A stretch of DNA of 64,000 nucleotides from Pedobacter panaciterrae (lineage in GTDB: Bacteria > Bacteroidota > Bacteroidia > Sphingobacteriales > Sphingobacteriaceae): positions 186,001 through 250,000 of the forward strand of contig NZ_JABMKW010000018.1 in NCBI RefSeq assembly GCF_013204795.1. Direction: 5' to 3'. Shown in pieces: positions 45,132-53,650 of the stretch. The notes beneath the pieces are model-generated. The model saw only the letters and a program-made list of their open reading frames with translations. It ran no database searches and was not told the DNA's origin. Positions within the stretch are counted from its first letter, which is position 1. The number at the start of each line of letters is the position of its first letter. A program made the translations under genes and the position numbers.

Positions 45132-45872
45132 TCAAATAGAAGTCCATCCCCCATCCACCGCGATATTCTGTCCAGTTATATACTTAGCTTCTTCAGATAG
45201 AAGGAAAACTACTAATGGAGAAACGTCGTCGGGTAGCCCCATTCTTCGCATTGGAACTTTCTTATTATAATTTTCAACAAAAATAGGATTTTGATTGTCA
45301 AATATACCCCCTGGAGAAACTGTATTTACTCTTATATTTTTTTCACCCAAATAAGACGCTAAATATCTGGTCAAATTTATCAGCCCCCCCTTTATTGCGG
45401 AATAAGCTGCAGGCATAGTCATTGCCGTTCCTTCATAAACATTAAAATCTGGACCCACAATCCCATAAACAGAAGCCATGTTAATTATACAGCCTGATTT
45501 TCTCTCAGCCATATATTTTACAACTTTTTGCGTAAAATAAAAATAGCTATTTAATTGCCAGTCAACATTATTTTGCCATGAGGAGAAAGCGATGTCCTCA
45601 AATCTATCACCCCAATCAGTCGTTCTTGGATATGCATTGTTGACCAAGCCATCTATCTGTCCGTATTTAGCGATTACCATCGCGATACACTCATCAATTG
45701 AGTTAGTATCAGTGATATCGCATTTTATTTTTGACAACTCGGAATTAGAATCGTGATTAATATCAACATTAATGCAAAAAGCCCCCTCACTCTCAATTTT
45801 ACTGATAATTTCACCCCCCAACAAGCCATTTCCTCCTGTAATTAAAACTATTTTATCTTTCAATCTATTCAT
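45132..45872 (-). CDS. SDR family oxidoreductase (PtmA-like)
   Basis: This classical SDR of 246 residues shows the cofactor motif TGGNGLLGGEI (13-23), VNNAYPRTTDWGDRF in the NNAG region, catalytic Ser in NMASVYG, Tyr-x-x-x-Lys in AAYSAIKGGL, and a C-terminal GQNIAVDGGWTSI. Similar SDRs (PtmA) stand in Campylobacter legionaminic acid loci. Its precise reaction here is not evident. The start overlaps the Gfo/Idh gene by eight bases, so it belongs to the NulO set. Confidence 0.88.
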   Translation of the reverse strand: MNRLKDKIVLITGGNGLLGGEIISKIESEGAFCINVDINHDSNSELSKIKCDITDTNSIDECIAMVIAKYGQIDGLVNNAYPRTTDWGDRFEDIAFSSWQNNVDWQLNSYFYFTQKVVKYMAERKSGCIINMASVYGIVGPDFNVYEGTAMTMPAAYSAIKGGLINLTRYLASYLGEKNIRVNTVSPGGIFDNQNPIFVENYNKKVPMRRMGLPDDVSPLVVFLLSEEAKYITGQNIAVDGGWTSI

Positions 45873-46785
45873 TTGACAGCGTAATTTTTAAAATTTCTAT
45901 AGATTCACTAAATGTATTCATCGGTAAAGTATCATCTTTTAAATGTGAAACAAAATAACTCATTTGATCAACATAGCTGTTGATCAAATCATATCCTTCA
46001 TTATTAAAAATAATCTCCCCTTCATCCGTTAGAATATTGTTTCTGATTAAATCCACCGTCCATGTGGTATTTTCGAACAGTATCTCAATAGTACGTTTTG
46101 GTTTTCTTCTATAATAGTTTAATAAAATAGAGACATTAAAATCAGAAAAGCTGAGAAGATAGTTTGCATAATCCGGTGCATCAATTTTTAAGCTTGATAG
46201 GTTTGTCGTGTTACTTCTATAAAAAGATGGGAGACCAAATAACCAACATGCAAGATCCATTTCATGAAATAAATCCAGATGTACCCCTCCTCCCATATTC
46301 AAATTCGCACTATAAATATCACGATAGTTTTTACCTTTCCTCCAATCCGGAAGAAATGAACCACAATATATATTTACCTCATTAATTCTTTCATTTGAAT
46401 TATTAAGATATGATTTAAGAAATTGGATACAAGGATGAAACCTTAAATTACATGCTACATATGTAAAAATACTATTCGGCTCAATCATTTGTTGTAGATG
46501 AGCGATATTCTCAAGTGTATGAACTACCGGTTTTTCAATGAACATTGGAATCCTTTGCTCAGCAACCTCTCTTATTGTATTATAATGTAAATAAGTGGGG
46601 TTTGAAATAATAACAAAATCTGGTTGGCCTATGTCCTTAAAATCATAAATATTGGTTATACCATCAACATTCCCTGCATTCCGAGATGATCTTAAAGCCT
46701 TTATGTTAACCTCATAATCCAGTGATCTCAATGCAAAAATATGCTTGGTAGAGATAGAGCCCAATCCAATTATTACTACATCCAT
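45865..46785 (-). CDS. Gfo/Idh/MocA family oxidoreductase
   Basis: This 306-residue NAD(P)-dependent enzyme starts MDVVIIGLGSISTKHIFAL with GLGSIS as the dinucleotide-binding loop. It has FIEKPVVHTLE (the EKP motif near residue 95 with the catalytic Lys), ACNLRFHPCIQFLK, and GGGVHLDLFHEMDLACWLFG (HxxD-type catalytic region). It overlaps both neighbours (10 and 8 bases). Homologues occur in legionaminic acid clusters between the CMP-synthetase and the SDR. The substrate is unknown; oxidation or epimerisation of a precursor is a guess. Confidence 0.85.
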   Translation of the reverse strand: MDVVIIGLGSISTKHIFALRSLDYEVNIKALRSSRNAGNVDGITNIYDFKDIGQPDFVIISNPTYLHYNTIREVAEQRIPMFIEKPVVHTLENIAHLQQMIEPNSIFTYVACNLRFHPCIQFLKSYLNNSNERINEVNIYCGSFLPDWRKGKNYRDIYSANLNMGGGVHLDLFHEMDLACWLFGLPSFYRSNTTNLSSLKIDAPDYANYLLSFSDFNVSILLNYYRRKPKRTIEILFENTTWTVDLIRNNILTDEGEIIFNNEGYDLINSYVDQMSYFVSHLKDDTLPMNTFSESIEILKITLSNE

Positions 46786-47498
46786 ATCTGAAATTCTAAT
46801 TTATTCTCAGACAATAAAAAATCCAGGAATTCAAAATCAATTAAATGATCAAGGTCAAAGCAAAGATGAGGCGTTAAATAAATTAATGTCTTTTCAGTAA
46901 ATACAGTTTTGTAATCTTTCTTAAAAAACTCGCTTTTATAAAAATAAAAAGAGGCATTTAAATCGTAAACCTGTGGAGCAGTCTGTCTACTGAGGACAAC
47001 CTCTTCATTCTTTACAAGACCATAGTATCCTGAATCTTTTTTTTCAACCATATTAAAATATGGATTTCTTGCTGCATGATTAACTGAAAAAAGATTCATA
47101 GCTTGAGTATCCAATTTTAATTGTTCAAATGCGTGCTCAAGATCTTCAAGTGTTCTAAGAGGTGAGGTCACATCTAAATCTAAAACATAGTCAAAAGTTT
47201 TATCAAATTTAGTCTCATAATAATGCATTACATCTACTATTGTATCAATTTTACCGGCCCGATCCGTCGCTAAATGAACTGGTCGAAGATAATCAGTTGA
47301 GATACCCGATTCTTCTGCAACACGTTTTATTTCAAGATCATCAGTTGAAATGCCTATCACTGCAGTATGTTTTTCAGCAAATCTTTTTGCAATCTGAATG
47401 GTATAAGCGATCAATGGGATACCATTCAACAACTTGATATTTTTACCAGGAATCCCTTTGGATCCCCCTCTTGCACAAATAGTTATTAGTATTTCCAT
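46776..47498 (-). CDS. CMP-nonulosonic acid synthetase (NeuA/LegF/PtmB-like)
   Basis: This 240-residue cytidylyltransferase activates the nonulosonic acid with CTP. The hallmark N-terminal ARGGSKGIPGKNIKLLNG (9-26) is followed by GISTDDLEIKRVAEESGI, a TDRAGKIDTIVDVMHYY segment, and DYVLDLDVTSPLRTLEDLEHAF with the metal-binding acidic residues. The single-domain length matches NeuA without an esterase domain. It abuts the PtmE-like gene with a one-base overlap. Confidence 0.93.
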   Translation of the reverse strand: MEILITICARGGSKGIPGKNIKLLNGIPLIAYTIQIAKRFAEKHTAVIGISTDDLEIKRVAEESGISTDYLRPVHLATDRAGKIDTIVDVMHYYETKFDKTFDYVLDLDVTSPLRTLEDLEHAFEQLKLDTQAMNLFSVNHAARNPYFNMVEKKDSGYYGLVKNEEVVLSRQTAPQVYDLNASFYFYKSEFFKKDYKTVFTEKTLIYLTPHLCFDLDHLIDFEFLDFLLSENKLEFQIWM

Positions 47499-48556
47499 CA
47501 GCTAAAAGATATATGTTTAATGTCTTCCTGTGCTTTTATAAAATCTTGTTGTTTCCCAATATCAAGCCAATAACCCAAAAGCGGATAATGAACCAAAATC
47601 TTTTCTTTGCTTTCGATAATCCTGTCCATTAAATCAGTAGCATTAAAAAAGACTCCTTTTGTGACATATTCCTTTAAAGTATACTTGAGTAAATAGATTC
47701 CGCCATTTGAATAATAAGTATAAGAGGGTTTCTCAGCAAACGATGACACACTATGATTTTGGGTCTGTAAGACTGCGTAAGGAATATTCACAACATAAGG
47801 AATACTGGCTAGAGCCATGTCTGCCCCCTCTGATTTATAAAAATTATAAAAATCTTCAAAATCAATGTTAGTTAGAAGGTCCGAATTCATTACAAGAATA
47901 TCTTCATGATCAATGCTATCGATTAACGAAAGTGCTCCCAAAGTCCCTAAAGGTTCGTTCTCTTCGATATAATGTATTCTAACCCCTTTTTCGGAACCAT
48001 CTCCAAAATATTTAATAATTTGTTCTTTCAAATATTTAACACTAATGAAAATATCGGACACTCCGAAGGAAATCAAACGGTCAATATTGTGCTCTAATAT
48101 GGGTTTCTCACCCACTTTCAACATTGGTTTCGGTATATCGTTGGTAAAAGGCCTTAACCGCTCTCCTTTTCCACCTGCCATAATCAACGCAGTTATTGGG
48201 AGTAAAGTCCTGGTTTTCCTTAAATCGATAATTTGTACAATTTTAAACTCATTGTCAACAATAGGAATAAGCATGATGTCTGCTTTTCTATATTCCTTGA
48301 TGAGATCAACATTATCATGGTCATGGCGTAGAAATTTGAAATTTATATTCATAAATGCCTTTATTTCCTGAGAAATTTCCGCATCATTTAAAAGTCCTCG
48401 CCTTATATCGCCATCTGTAATAGATCCGACGATTTGATTTTCGTTATTAACAACAAAAAGGGTTCGGCTAACACTATCTGACAATTGATCTAAAATCCTC
48501 AATGCATGACGTGCGATTTCACTTTGATTTACAATATGTTCCTTATAACTAATCAT
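47498..48556 (-). CDS. ptmE: CBS-domain sugar nucleotidyltransferase (PtmE-like)
   Basis: This 352-residue two-part protein carries two CBS domains at about 1-118 (IVGSITDGDIRRGLL; DIMLIPIVDNEFKIVQIIDL) followed by a nucleotidyltransferase domain. The latter has MAGGKGERLRPFTNDIPKPML (126-146) and MNSDLLTNIDF. This architecture is that of Campylobacter PtmE, a glucosamine-1-phosphate guanylyltransferase that commits GDP-linked amino sugars to legionaminic acid. CBS domains suggest nucleotide sensing. Nucleotide preference (GTP versus UTP) cannot be read directly. It overlaps the NeuC-like gene by eight bases. Confidence 0.9.
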   Translation of the reverse strand: MISYKEHIVNQSEIARHALRILDQLSDSVSRTLFVVNNENQIVGSITDGDIRRGLLNDAEISQEIKAFMNINFKFLRHDHDNVDLIKEYRKADIMLIPIVDNEFKIVQIIDLRKTRTLLPITALIMAGGKGERLRPFTNDIPKPMLKVGEKPILEHNIDRLISFGVSDIFISVKYLKEQIIKYFGDGSEKGVRIHYIEENEPLGTLGALSLIDSIDHEDILVMNSDLLTNIDFEDFYNFYKSEGADMALASIPYVVNIPYAVLQTQNHSVSSFAEKPSYTYYSNGGIYLLKYTLKEYVTKGVFFNATDLMDRIIESKEKILVHYPLLGYWLDIGKQQDFIKAQEDIKHISFS

Positions 48557-49664
48557 AACTCAATTCTTTTTTCAAGGCATCTAAAATCTTATTTGTAGCA
48601 CCGCCATTGTAATATATATTTTGCATCATAAGAATTTCCTTTTGTTCAATCTCAGATACGGCCCTTAAAATTTCAGAAGTCTGTATTTGAGTATGAATAA
48701 CGTTAGCTCCCGATGTTCTACCTAACTGCCTTTTTCCCAGGTTTATTACATACTTGTTGAATGATGCAGCCTCAATAATTCCACTGGAAGTATTTCCTAA
48801 AAGAAATGATACATACTTAAGCGCTGAAAAATAGCTTTGAGATCCGAGATTTTCAATTAGAAATACATTTTTTGACCCATCGAATGCATGTTTAAAAGCA
48901 GTTCTGATTAAATTCCCGGCAGTATCTGCATTAGGCATTGTTATAATAAACTGATATTCACTTAGCGAATCAATTGCAGCAATAAGATTAGAAACATTCT
49001 GCCGATTAGAATCAAGGTCAACTGTTTCTGGGTGAAAAGTAACGAGTATGGTTTTGTTTAAGAGGTCGACTCCCCATTTATCTTTAAATTCCTCAATTGA
49101 AAGAAGTTCAAGTTGTTTTAAGTTATCAAGACTGATCGCCCCCACATTGTAAATTCCGTCATTAGTTCCAATTAACTTCGATACATATTGGGCATGGGAT
49201 TCAGTTGATGTAAAATGAATCTTTGAGGCTAAACTTATGGAATGTCTAAAAATATTATCTATTGCCCCTAAAGTAGTTTCTCCCCCATGAAGGTGTGCAA
49301 ATTTTATATTGAATGGAATCCCGGCGCTTACAGCAGCAAACATTTCAAATCGGTCTCCTATACAAAAAACAAGATCAAAATACTGACAATATTCTTTCCA
49401 GAAATCGCCAAACTTAATCATTGTTAACCCCATAGCTGTTGAAATGGAAGAAGGAGAATCTGTTGCCAAAATGGATTCAATTGTAAAATCTACTTTAAAT
49501 CCATTGTTTATGATTTCATTTATGGTTTTCCCATAGAAATCAGAAAGATGTGTTCCAAAACTAATAATCTTCAGATCGAAATACTTATCTGATTTTAATG
49601 CCTTTGCTAAAGGCAAATAAATGCCCCAATCTGCTCTTGAACTTGTTAATATAGCAATTCTCAT
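48549..49664 (-). CDS. neuC: NDP-sugar hydrolysing 2-epimerase (NeuC/LegG-like)
   Basis: This GT-B fold enzyme of 371 residues hydrolyses an NDP-2,4-diacetamido-trideoxyglucose and inverts C2 to give the free 6-deoxy-ManNAc analogue used by NeuB. It shows ILTSSRADWGIYLPL (catalytic-site Asp/Arg region), GDRFEMFAAVSAG, HLHGGETTLGAIDNIFRHSISLAS and LGNTSSGIIEAASF. The start overlaps the neuB stop by four bases (49661-49664). In the legionaminic context it corresponds to LegG. Confidence 0.94.
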   Translation of the reverse strand: MRIAILTSSRADWGIYLPLAKALKSDKYFDLKIISFGTHLSDFYGKTINEIINNGFKVDFTIESILATDSPSSISTAMGLTMIKFGDFWKEYCQYFDLVFCIGDRFEMFAAVSAGIPFNIKFAHLHGGETTLGAIDNIFRHSISLASKIHFTSTESHAQYVSKLIGTNDGIYNVGAISLDNLKQLELLSIEEFKDKWGVDLLNKTILVTFHPETVDLDSNRQNVSNLIAAIDSLSEYQFIITMPNADTAGNLIRTAFKHAFDGSKNVFLIENLGSQSYFSALKYVSFLLGNTSSGIIEAASFNKYVINLGKRQLGRTSGANVIHTQIQTSEILRAVSEIEQKEILMMQNIYYNGGATNKILDALKKELSYD

Positions 49665-50674
49665 ATGCTTAGGTCATTTAAAGAGAGCTTATGCCCGGCT
49701 GGTAAATTATGTACAATTGATTTCCCAATTACATTGTACATTATCATCGGCGATATTCCATCTCCAGGTCTTATCATATCTAAGTCTTCTGCCGTTATAA
49801 TATCCCCTTTAACCTTATTTTTTGCCAGATGAATACTTTTTCTGGCTATGGCTCTATTTTTAATTTCTGAAGGACTTGGTTCTTTGATCTCGGAGCCTAA
49901 TGCAATTTCAACATTTCTAATTGAAGAAACCATTTGTCTTAATTCTTCCGGCTCGAGAGAAGCTGCATGATCTGGGCCCGGTAGTGCTCGATCTAAAGTA
50001 AAGTGCTTTTCTATTATCTTCGCCCCTAAAGCCACAGCTGCGATAGGTATTTCGATGCCTAGAGTGTGATCTGAATAGCCTATTTCCACATTAAATGCTT
50101 TTCCAATTTCAAGCATAGCCAAAAGGTTAACATCCTCGTATGGAGTTGGATATTCTGTGTTACAATGAAGAATAGTAACTTTAATGTCGGTCAGATTTCT
50201 TATTACAGTTACTGTATCCTTAATTTCTTCCATAGTACACATTCCTGTAGAGATAATCAATTCGTCAGCAAGTTTCGATACTAACTCGATGTATGGAAGA
50301 TTAGTTATCTCTCCTGAAGGAATTTTGAATAAACGAATACCAATTTTTTTTAAAAAGTTAAGACTATCAAGGTCAAAAGCCGTTGAAAGAAATTTAATCC
50401 CTTTTATAGCGCAGTAATCAATTAATTCGATATGATCTTGTTCAGACAACTCAAGCTTCTTGAGCATTTCAAACTGTGATTCAGCAGAATCTCCTGTATT
50501 TTGATTTTGATAATCAGCCTTAACAGCAACCCTACTTACAAGTTTTGTCGCTTTAAAGGTTTGAAACTTAACATAATCAGCACCTGCGGCCGTCGCAGCA
50601 TCAATAAGCTTCTTTGCTATATTAATGTCACCATTATGATTTACTCCGGCTTCTGCTATTATTAACGTCCTCAT
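49661..50674 (-). CDS. neuB: Nonulosonic acid synthase (NeuB/LegI-like)
   Basis: This 337-residue synthase condenses phosphoenolpyruvate with a 6-carbon sugar to form the nine-carbon acid. It has IIAEAGVNHNGDINIAKKLI at the N-terminus, FQTFKATKLVS, ISTGMCTMEEI, LHCNTEYPTPYEDVNLLAM and GYSDHTLGIEIPIAAVALGA. The metal/PEP region IIEKHFTLDRALPGPDHAASLEP follows, then a C-terminal SAF (antifreeze-like) domain from about 280. The length is normal. Neighbours indicate a legionaminic-type product. Confidence 0.95.
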   Translation of the reverse strand: MRTLIIAEAGVNHNGDINIAKKLIDAATAAGADYVKFQTFKATKLVSRVAVKADYQNQNTGDSAESQFEMLKKLELSEQDHIELIDYCAIKGIKFLSTAFDLDSLNFLKKIGIRLFKIPSGEITNLPYIELVSKLADELIISTGMCTMEEIKDTVTVIRNLTDIKVTILHCNTEYPTPYEDVNLLAMLEIGKAFNVEIGYSDHTLGIEIPIAAVALGAKIIEKHFTLDRALPGPDHAASLEPEELRQMVSSIRNVEIALGSEIKEPSPSEIKNRAIARKSIHLAKNKVKGDIITAEDLDMIRPGDGISPMIMYNVIGKSIVHNLPAGHKLSLNDLSI

Positions 50675-50676
50675 AT

Positions 50677-51297
50677 TTATTTAATCCTTGCAGGGTTTCC
50701 ATACACTGTAACGTTATCAGGTATATTTTTCACAATGACAGAACCCGCTCCAACAATAACATTTTTACCAATTCTTATATTTTGTTTAATTACCGAATTT
50801 GCACCAATAAACGTAAAATCGCCGACATTAACATTTCCAGCCAATACAGCACCAGGTCCAATATGTGCAAAATCGCCAATTAAACACTCATGTTCAACGA
50901 TACAACTTGTATTTAAAATAACACCTTTACCTATTTTAGAAATGGCATTTATAATGGCTCCAGCCATTACAACACTTGCAGTTCCAATTTCACTATATTT
51001 AGATACAATGGCCTTAGGATGTTTCAGCAAAGGTAAGCTTATATCATTATTTCTTAAATACTGATAAAGTCTATCTCTCACCTTATTATCTCCAATTCCC
51101 AGATAGACATTGAATGACTTCAGTTCTTCAACAACTTCGCTATTTGACTCATCTCCAAGGTAATCTACATTAAAAGGATTTGCCGTTTTCTTTTGTTTTT
51201 CACAATAGCCGGCAAGACTAATCTTATTTTTCAATAAAAGATCAGCAACAACGTAAGCGTGGCCAGAATAGCCAATAACTACTGCTTCTTTTTTCAT
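50677..51297 (-). CDS. neuD: NeuD/PglD-like sugar N- or O-acetyltransferase (LegH candidate)
   Basis: The 206-residue protein has an N-terminal Rossmann-like PglD_N domain (VVIGYSGHAYVVADLLL) and a left-handed beta-helix C-terminus (IGTASVVMAGAIIN, ISKIGKGVILNTSCIVEHECLIGDFAHIGPGAVLAGNV). His in IVEHECLIG is the expected catalytic residue. PglD acetylates the 4-amino group of UDP-4-amino-trideoxy-GlcNAc. By position after the aminotransferase, this gene should perform the corresponding LegH step. It overlaps the aminotransferase gene by four bases. Confidence 0.92.
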   Translation of the reverse strand: MKKEAVVIGYSGHAYVVADLLLKNKISLAGYCEKQKKTANPFNVDYLGDESNSEVVEELKSFNVYLGIGDNKVRDRLYQYLRNNDISLPLLKHPKAIVSKYSEIGTASVVMAGAIINAISKIGKGVILNTSCIVEHECLIGDFAHIGPGAVLAGNVNVGDFTFIGANSVIKQNIRIGKNVIVGAGSVIVKNIPDNVTVYGNPARIK

Positions 51298-52448
51298 CTA
51301 ACGCTACTAGGAATATTCACCAAACGATCTGCAAGCCATTCGCTATTGTTCAGATCCCCCTTTTGTGCATTTATAAACATTGGCAATCTATGCATCAATT
51401 CCCAAACCGGCCTTGTCATTACTCCATTTTCATTCGAATACTCCAAGAATGAATCTCTCTCGTCAGCGTCAGCAAATAATATACAGTTTAGCCAATAGTT
51501 AGCTTTTGCACCCTCATTCTCGGTTACAAAGGCAATTTGTTGATCTTGAAAGTAACTCTTATAAATTGAGGCTAATTCCCTCTTGTTTTCTACAAAAACA
51601 TTTAATTGTTCCAATTGAGCGCAAGCAAGCGCAGCATTCAAATTCGGCATCCTATAGTTATAGCCAATTTCATCGTGAACAAAGGCCCATTTATGAGGCA
51701 CTTTCGCTTGAGTGGTTAAGTGCTTAGCTCTTTTAGCAAATTCTGGGTCATTTGTTACTAATGCACCTCCTCCTCCACATGTTACTGTTTTATTACCATT
51801 AAAACTAAATACACCTACTTTTCCTGTAACTCCTGTATGTTTACCTTGATAATAACTTCCTAAAGATTCAGCAGAATCCTCAACTAATGCTATATTCCAT
51901 GTATCACAGATTGTAGAGATTTTATCGATTCTACAAGGAAATCCAAATGTATGCATTGGAACACATGCCTTTATCCTTCTATTACTTAATTTATTATACG
52001 TAAACCCGTCATCTCGTATTTCCGCATACTCAATTAGGAATTTTTCAAGTGCATCAGGAGAAAGGCCCATTGTATCTCTATCAACATCTACAAAAACCGG
52101 ATTTGCTCTACAATAACTTATTGCATTACAAGTAGCGATAAAAGTAAGGCTTTGGGAAATAACCTCATCATCATCGATAACTCCAGCAAGAATCAATGCC
52201 ATATGTAAAGCATTGGTTCCGTTAACGATCGCTACGGCATATTCAGCACCAGTAATTGAACACATCATTCTTTCAAATTGATTAACATATTCTCCTACCG
52301 AGGAGACAAAAGTTGAATCAATGGCGTCAATTAAATAGGCCTTTTCATTGCCATTAAAAACAGGAGCATGCAAGGGAATAAATTCCTTATTCGGATACTG
52401 TGACTTAACAAAGTTACAAACTTGTCTAAAAGATTCTGTTTCAATCAT
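51294..52448 (-). CDS. legC: PLP-dependent sugar aminotransferase (LegC-like)
   Basis: This DegT/DnrJ/EryC1 enzyme of 384 residues adds the C4 amino group to a 4-keto-6-deoxy-HexNAc nucleotide. It shows NGTNALHMALILAGV (PLP phosphate binding), VEDSAESLGSYYQGKHTG (Asp191) and SFNGNKTVTCGGGG with Schiff-base Lys220. YRMPNLNAALACAQLEQL is conserved in the family. It sits between the dehydratase (5-base gap) and the acetyltransferase (4-base overlap), an order that matches the reaction order. Confidence 0.93.
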   Translation of the reverse strand: MIETESFRQVCNFVKSQYPNKEFIPLHAPVFNGNEKAYLIDAIDSTFVSSVGEYVNQFERMMCSITGAEYAVAIVNGTNALHMALILAGVIDDDEVISQSLTFIATCNAISYCRANPVFVDVDRDTMGLSPDALEKFLIEYAEIRDDGFTYNKLSNRRIKACVPMHTFGFPCRIDKISTICDTWNIALVEDSAESLGSYYQGKHTGVTGKVGVFSFNGNKTVTCGGGGALVTNDPEFAKRAKHLTTQAKVPHKWAFVHDEIGYNYRMPNLNAALACAQLEQLNVFVENKRELASIYKSYFQDQQIAFVTENEGAKANYWLNCILFADADERDSFLEYSNENGVMTRPVWELMHRLPMFINAQKGDLNNSEWLADRLVNIPSSVR

Positions 52449-52453
52449 AAAAT

Positions 52454-53641
52454 CTACATTTTCGCGTCTAAGTACTTTCCTGTCTCCTTATGTTCAAATC
52501 CAGGGATCATGTAATGAAATAATTGCACAATATCCTGTTTATTCCACCTATTTTGTGCCTTAATGTTAATTATCGAATCTTTGAAAAACTGAAGTTTAGA
52601 ATTATCGAAATTAAGTTCATTTTTGATTACTCCCAGATTTTCAAACCTATCCATATCTAGGATTTCTTCACTCGTATAAAACTCCTCAAAATCCTTTTCT
52701 CCTGTAGTGTCGCTTTGGGTAAATAAACATGGCCAAATCTTTTCTGAAGGCAAAGACTTCATGAGATTTCTAGCCTCTTCTTCACTTACACATGGGGATG
52801 CTTTGTATCCCAACTCTTCGAGATACTTTATTGCTATATCGGCAAAAGTCATCAAGTGAAGTCCTTCGCTTAATTTTGGAAAAAAAACATCTCGATTATT
52901 CCCAAAAATGCATGAGATTAAACAAAGTTCCCCTGATTCTTTTGGTATCACAAAATATCTTTTAATATCATTTGGGGCAACTATAGGCTGTTTTTTTTGA
53001 ATACGTTGATTAAAACCATGAAGTAACGATCCATCAGAAAAAGCAACATTTGCAAAACGGGCTGTAGAAATATCTATCTCTTGACTTTTTTCCATGAGAA
53101 ACATCTCCATGATACGTTTAGATGCGCCCATCATATTTACGGGATTTGCGGCCTTATCTGTCGATACGCAAAAATATTTTTTAACCCCTTTAGAAATTGA
53201 TTGATTTATTGTTTTCTCAGTATTAAAAATATTTACCTCAATCATTCGCATCAAAGTATATGGATCTTTTTCACTTCTGACATGCTTTAATGCAGATAAA
53301 TTTAAAACATAATCATAATAGCCATCCGATTCTATGAACTTATCATATTCAATAGACCCAATATCTAAAGCAAATGTTTGAAAGTCCCCTTCTATATAAC
53401 CGAAGGAACTTCTGACGTCCCGTACTAATTCAACCATATTGTTTTCACTAATGTCAACAACATGGAGCTTTTTGGGGTTACGCTTAAAAATCTCCTTGAC
53501 AACAGCTTGCCCTATAGACCCAGCACCTCCAATCACCAAAAATCTGGATGATGCAATTATTACTTTTAATTCTTCATTGAGTCTATTGATATCATCATGA
53601 AATAACTCTTCTTTGCGACCAATTAAGCTTAATACATTCAT
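52454..53641 (-). CDS. NDP-HexNAc 4,6-dehydratase, SMK-type (LegB role)
   Basis: This soluble 395-residue Polysacc_synt_2 protein has GGAGSIG at 38-44, NLSALKHVRSEKDPY, STDKAANPVNMMGASKRIMEMF (160-181) and RFANVAFSDGSLL. The catalytic Tyr of the usual YxxxK motif is replaced by Met171, with Lys175 kept. This is the Ser-Met-Lys arrangement known from WbpM/PglF dehydratases. It lacks the N-terminal membrane helices of those enzymes but has an extended C-terminus (about 290-395) that I do not recognise. It should catalyse the first committed step of the nonulosonic acid branch. Confidence 0.88.
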   Translation of the reverse strand: MNVLSLIGRKEELFHDDINRLNEELKVIIASSRFLVIGGAGSIGQAVVKEIFKRNPKKLHVVDISENNMVELVRDVRSSFGYIEGDFQTFALDIGSIEYDKFIESDGYYDYVLNLSALKHVRSEKDPYTLMRMIEVNIFNTEKTINQSISKGVKKYFCVSTDKAANPVNMMGASKRIMEMFLMEKSQEIDISTARFANVAFSDGSLLHGFNQRIQKKQPIVAPNDIKRYFVIPKESGELCLISCIFGNNRDVFFPKLSEGLHLMTFADIAIKYLEELGYKASPCVSEEEARNLMKSLPSEKIWPCLFTQSDTTGEKDFEEFYTSEEILDMDRFENLGVIKNELNFDNSKLQFFKDSIINIKAQNRWNKQDIVQLFHYMIPGFEHKETGKYLDAKM

Positions 53642-53650
53642 ATTATTAAT

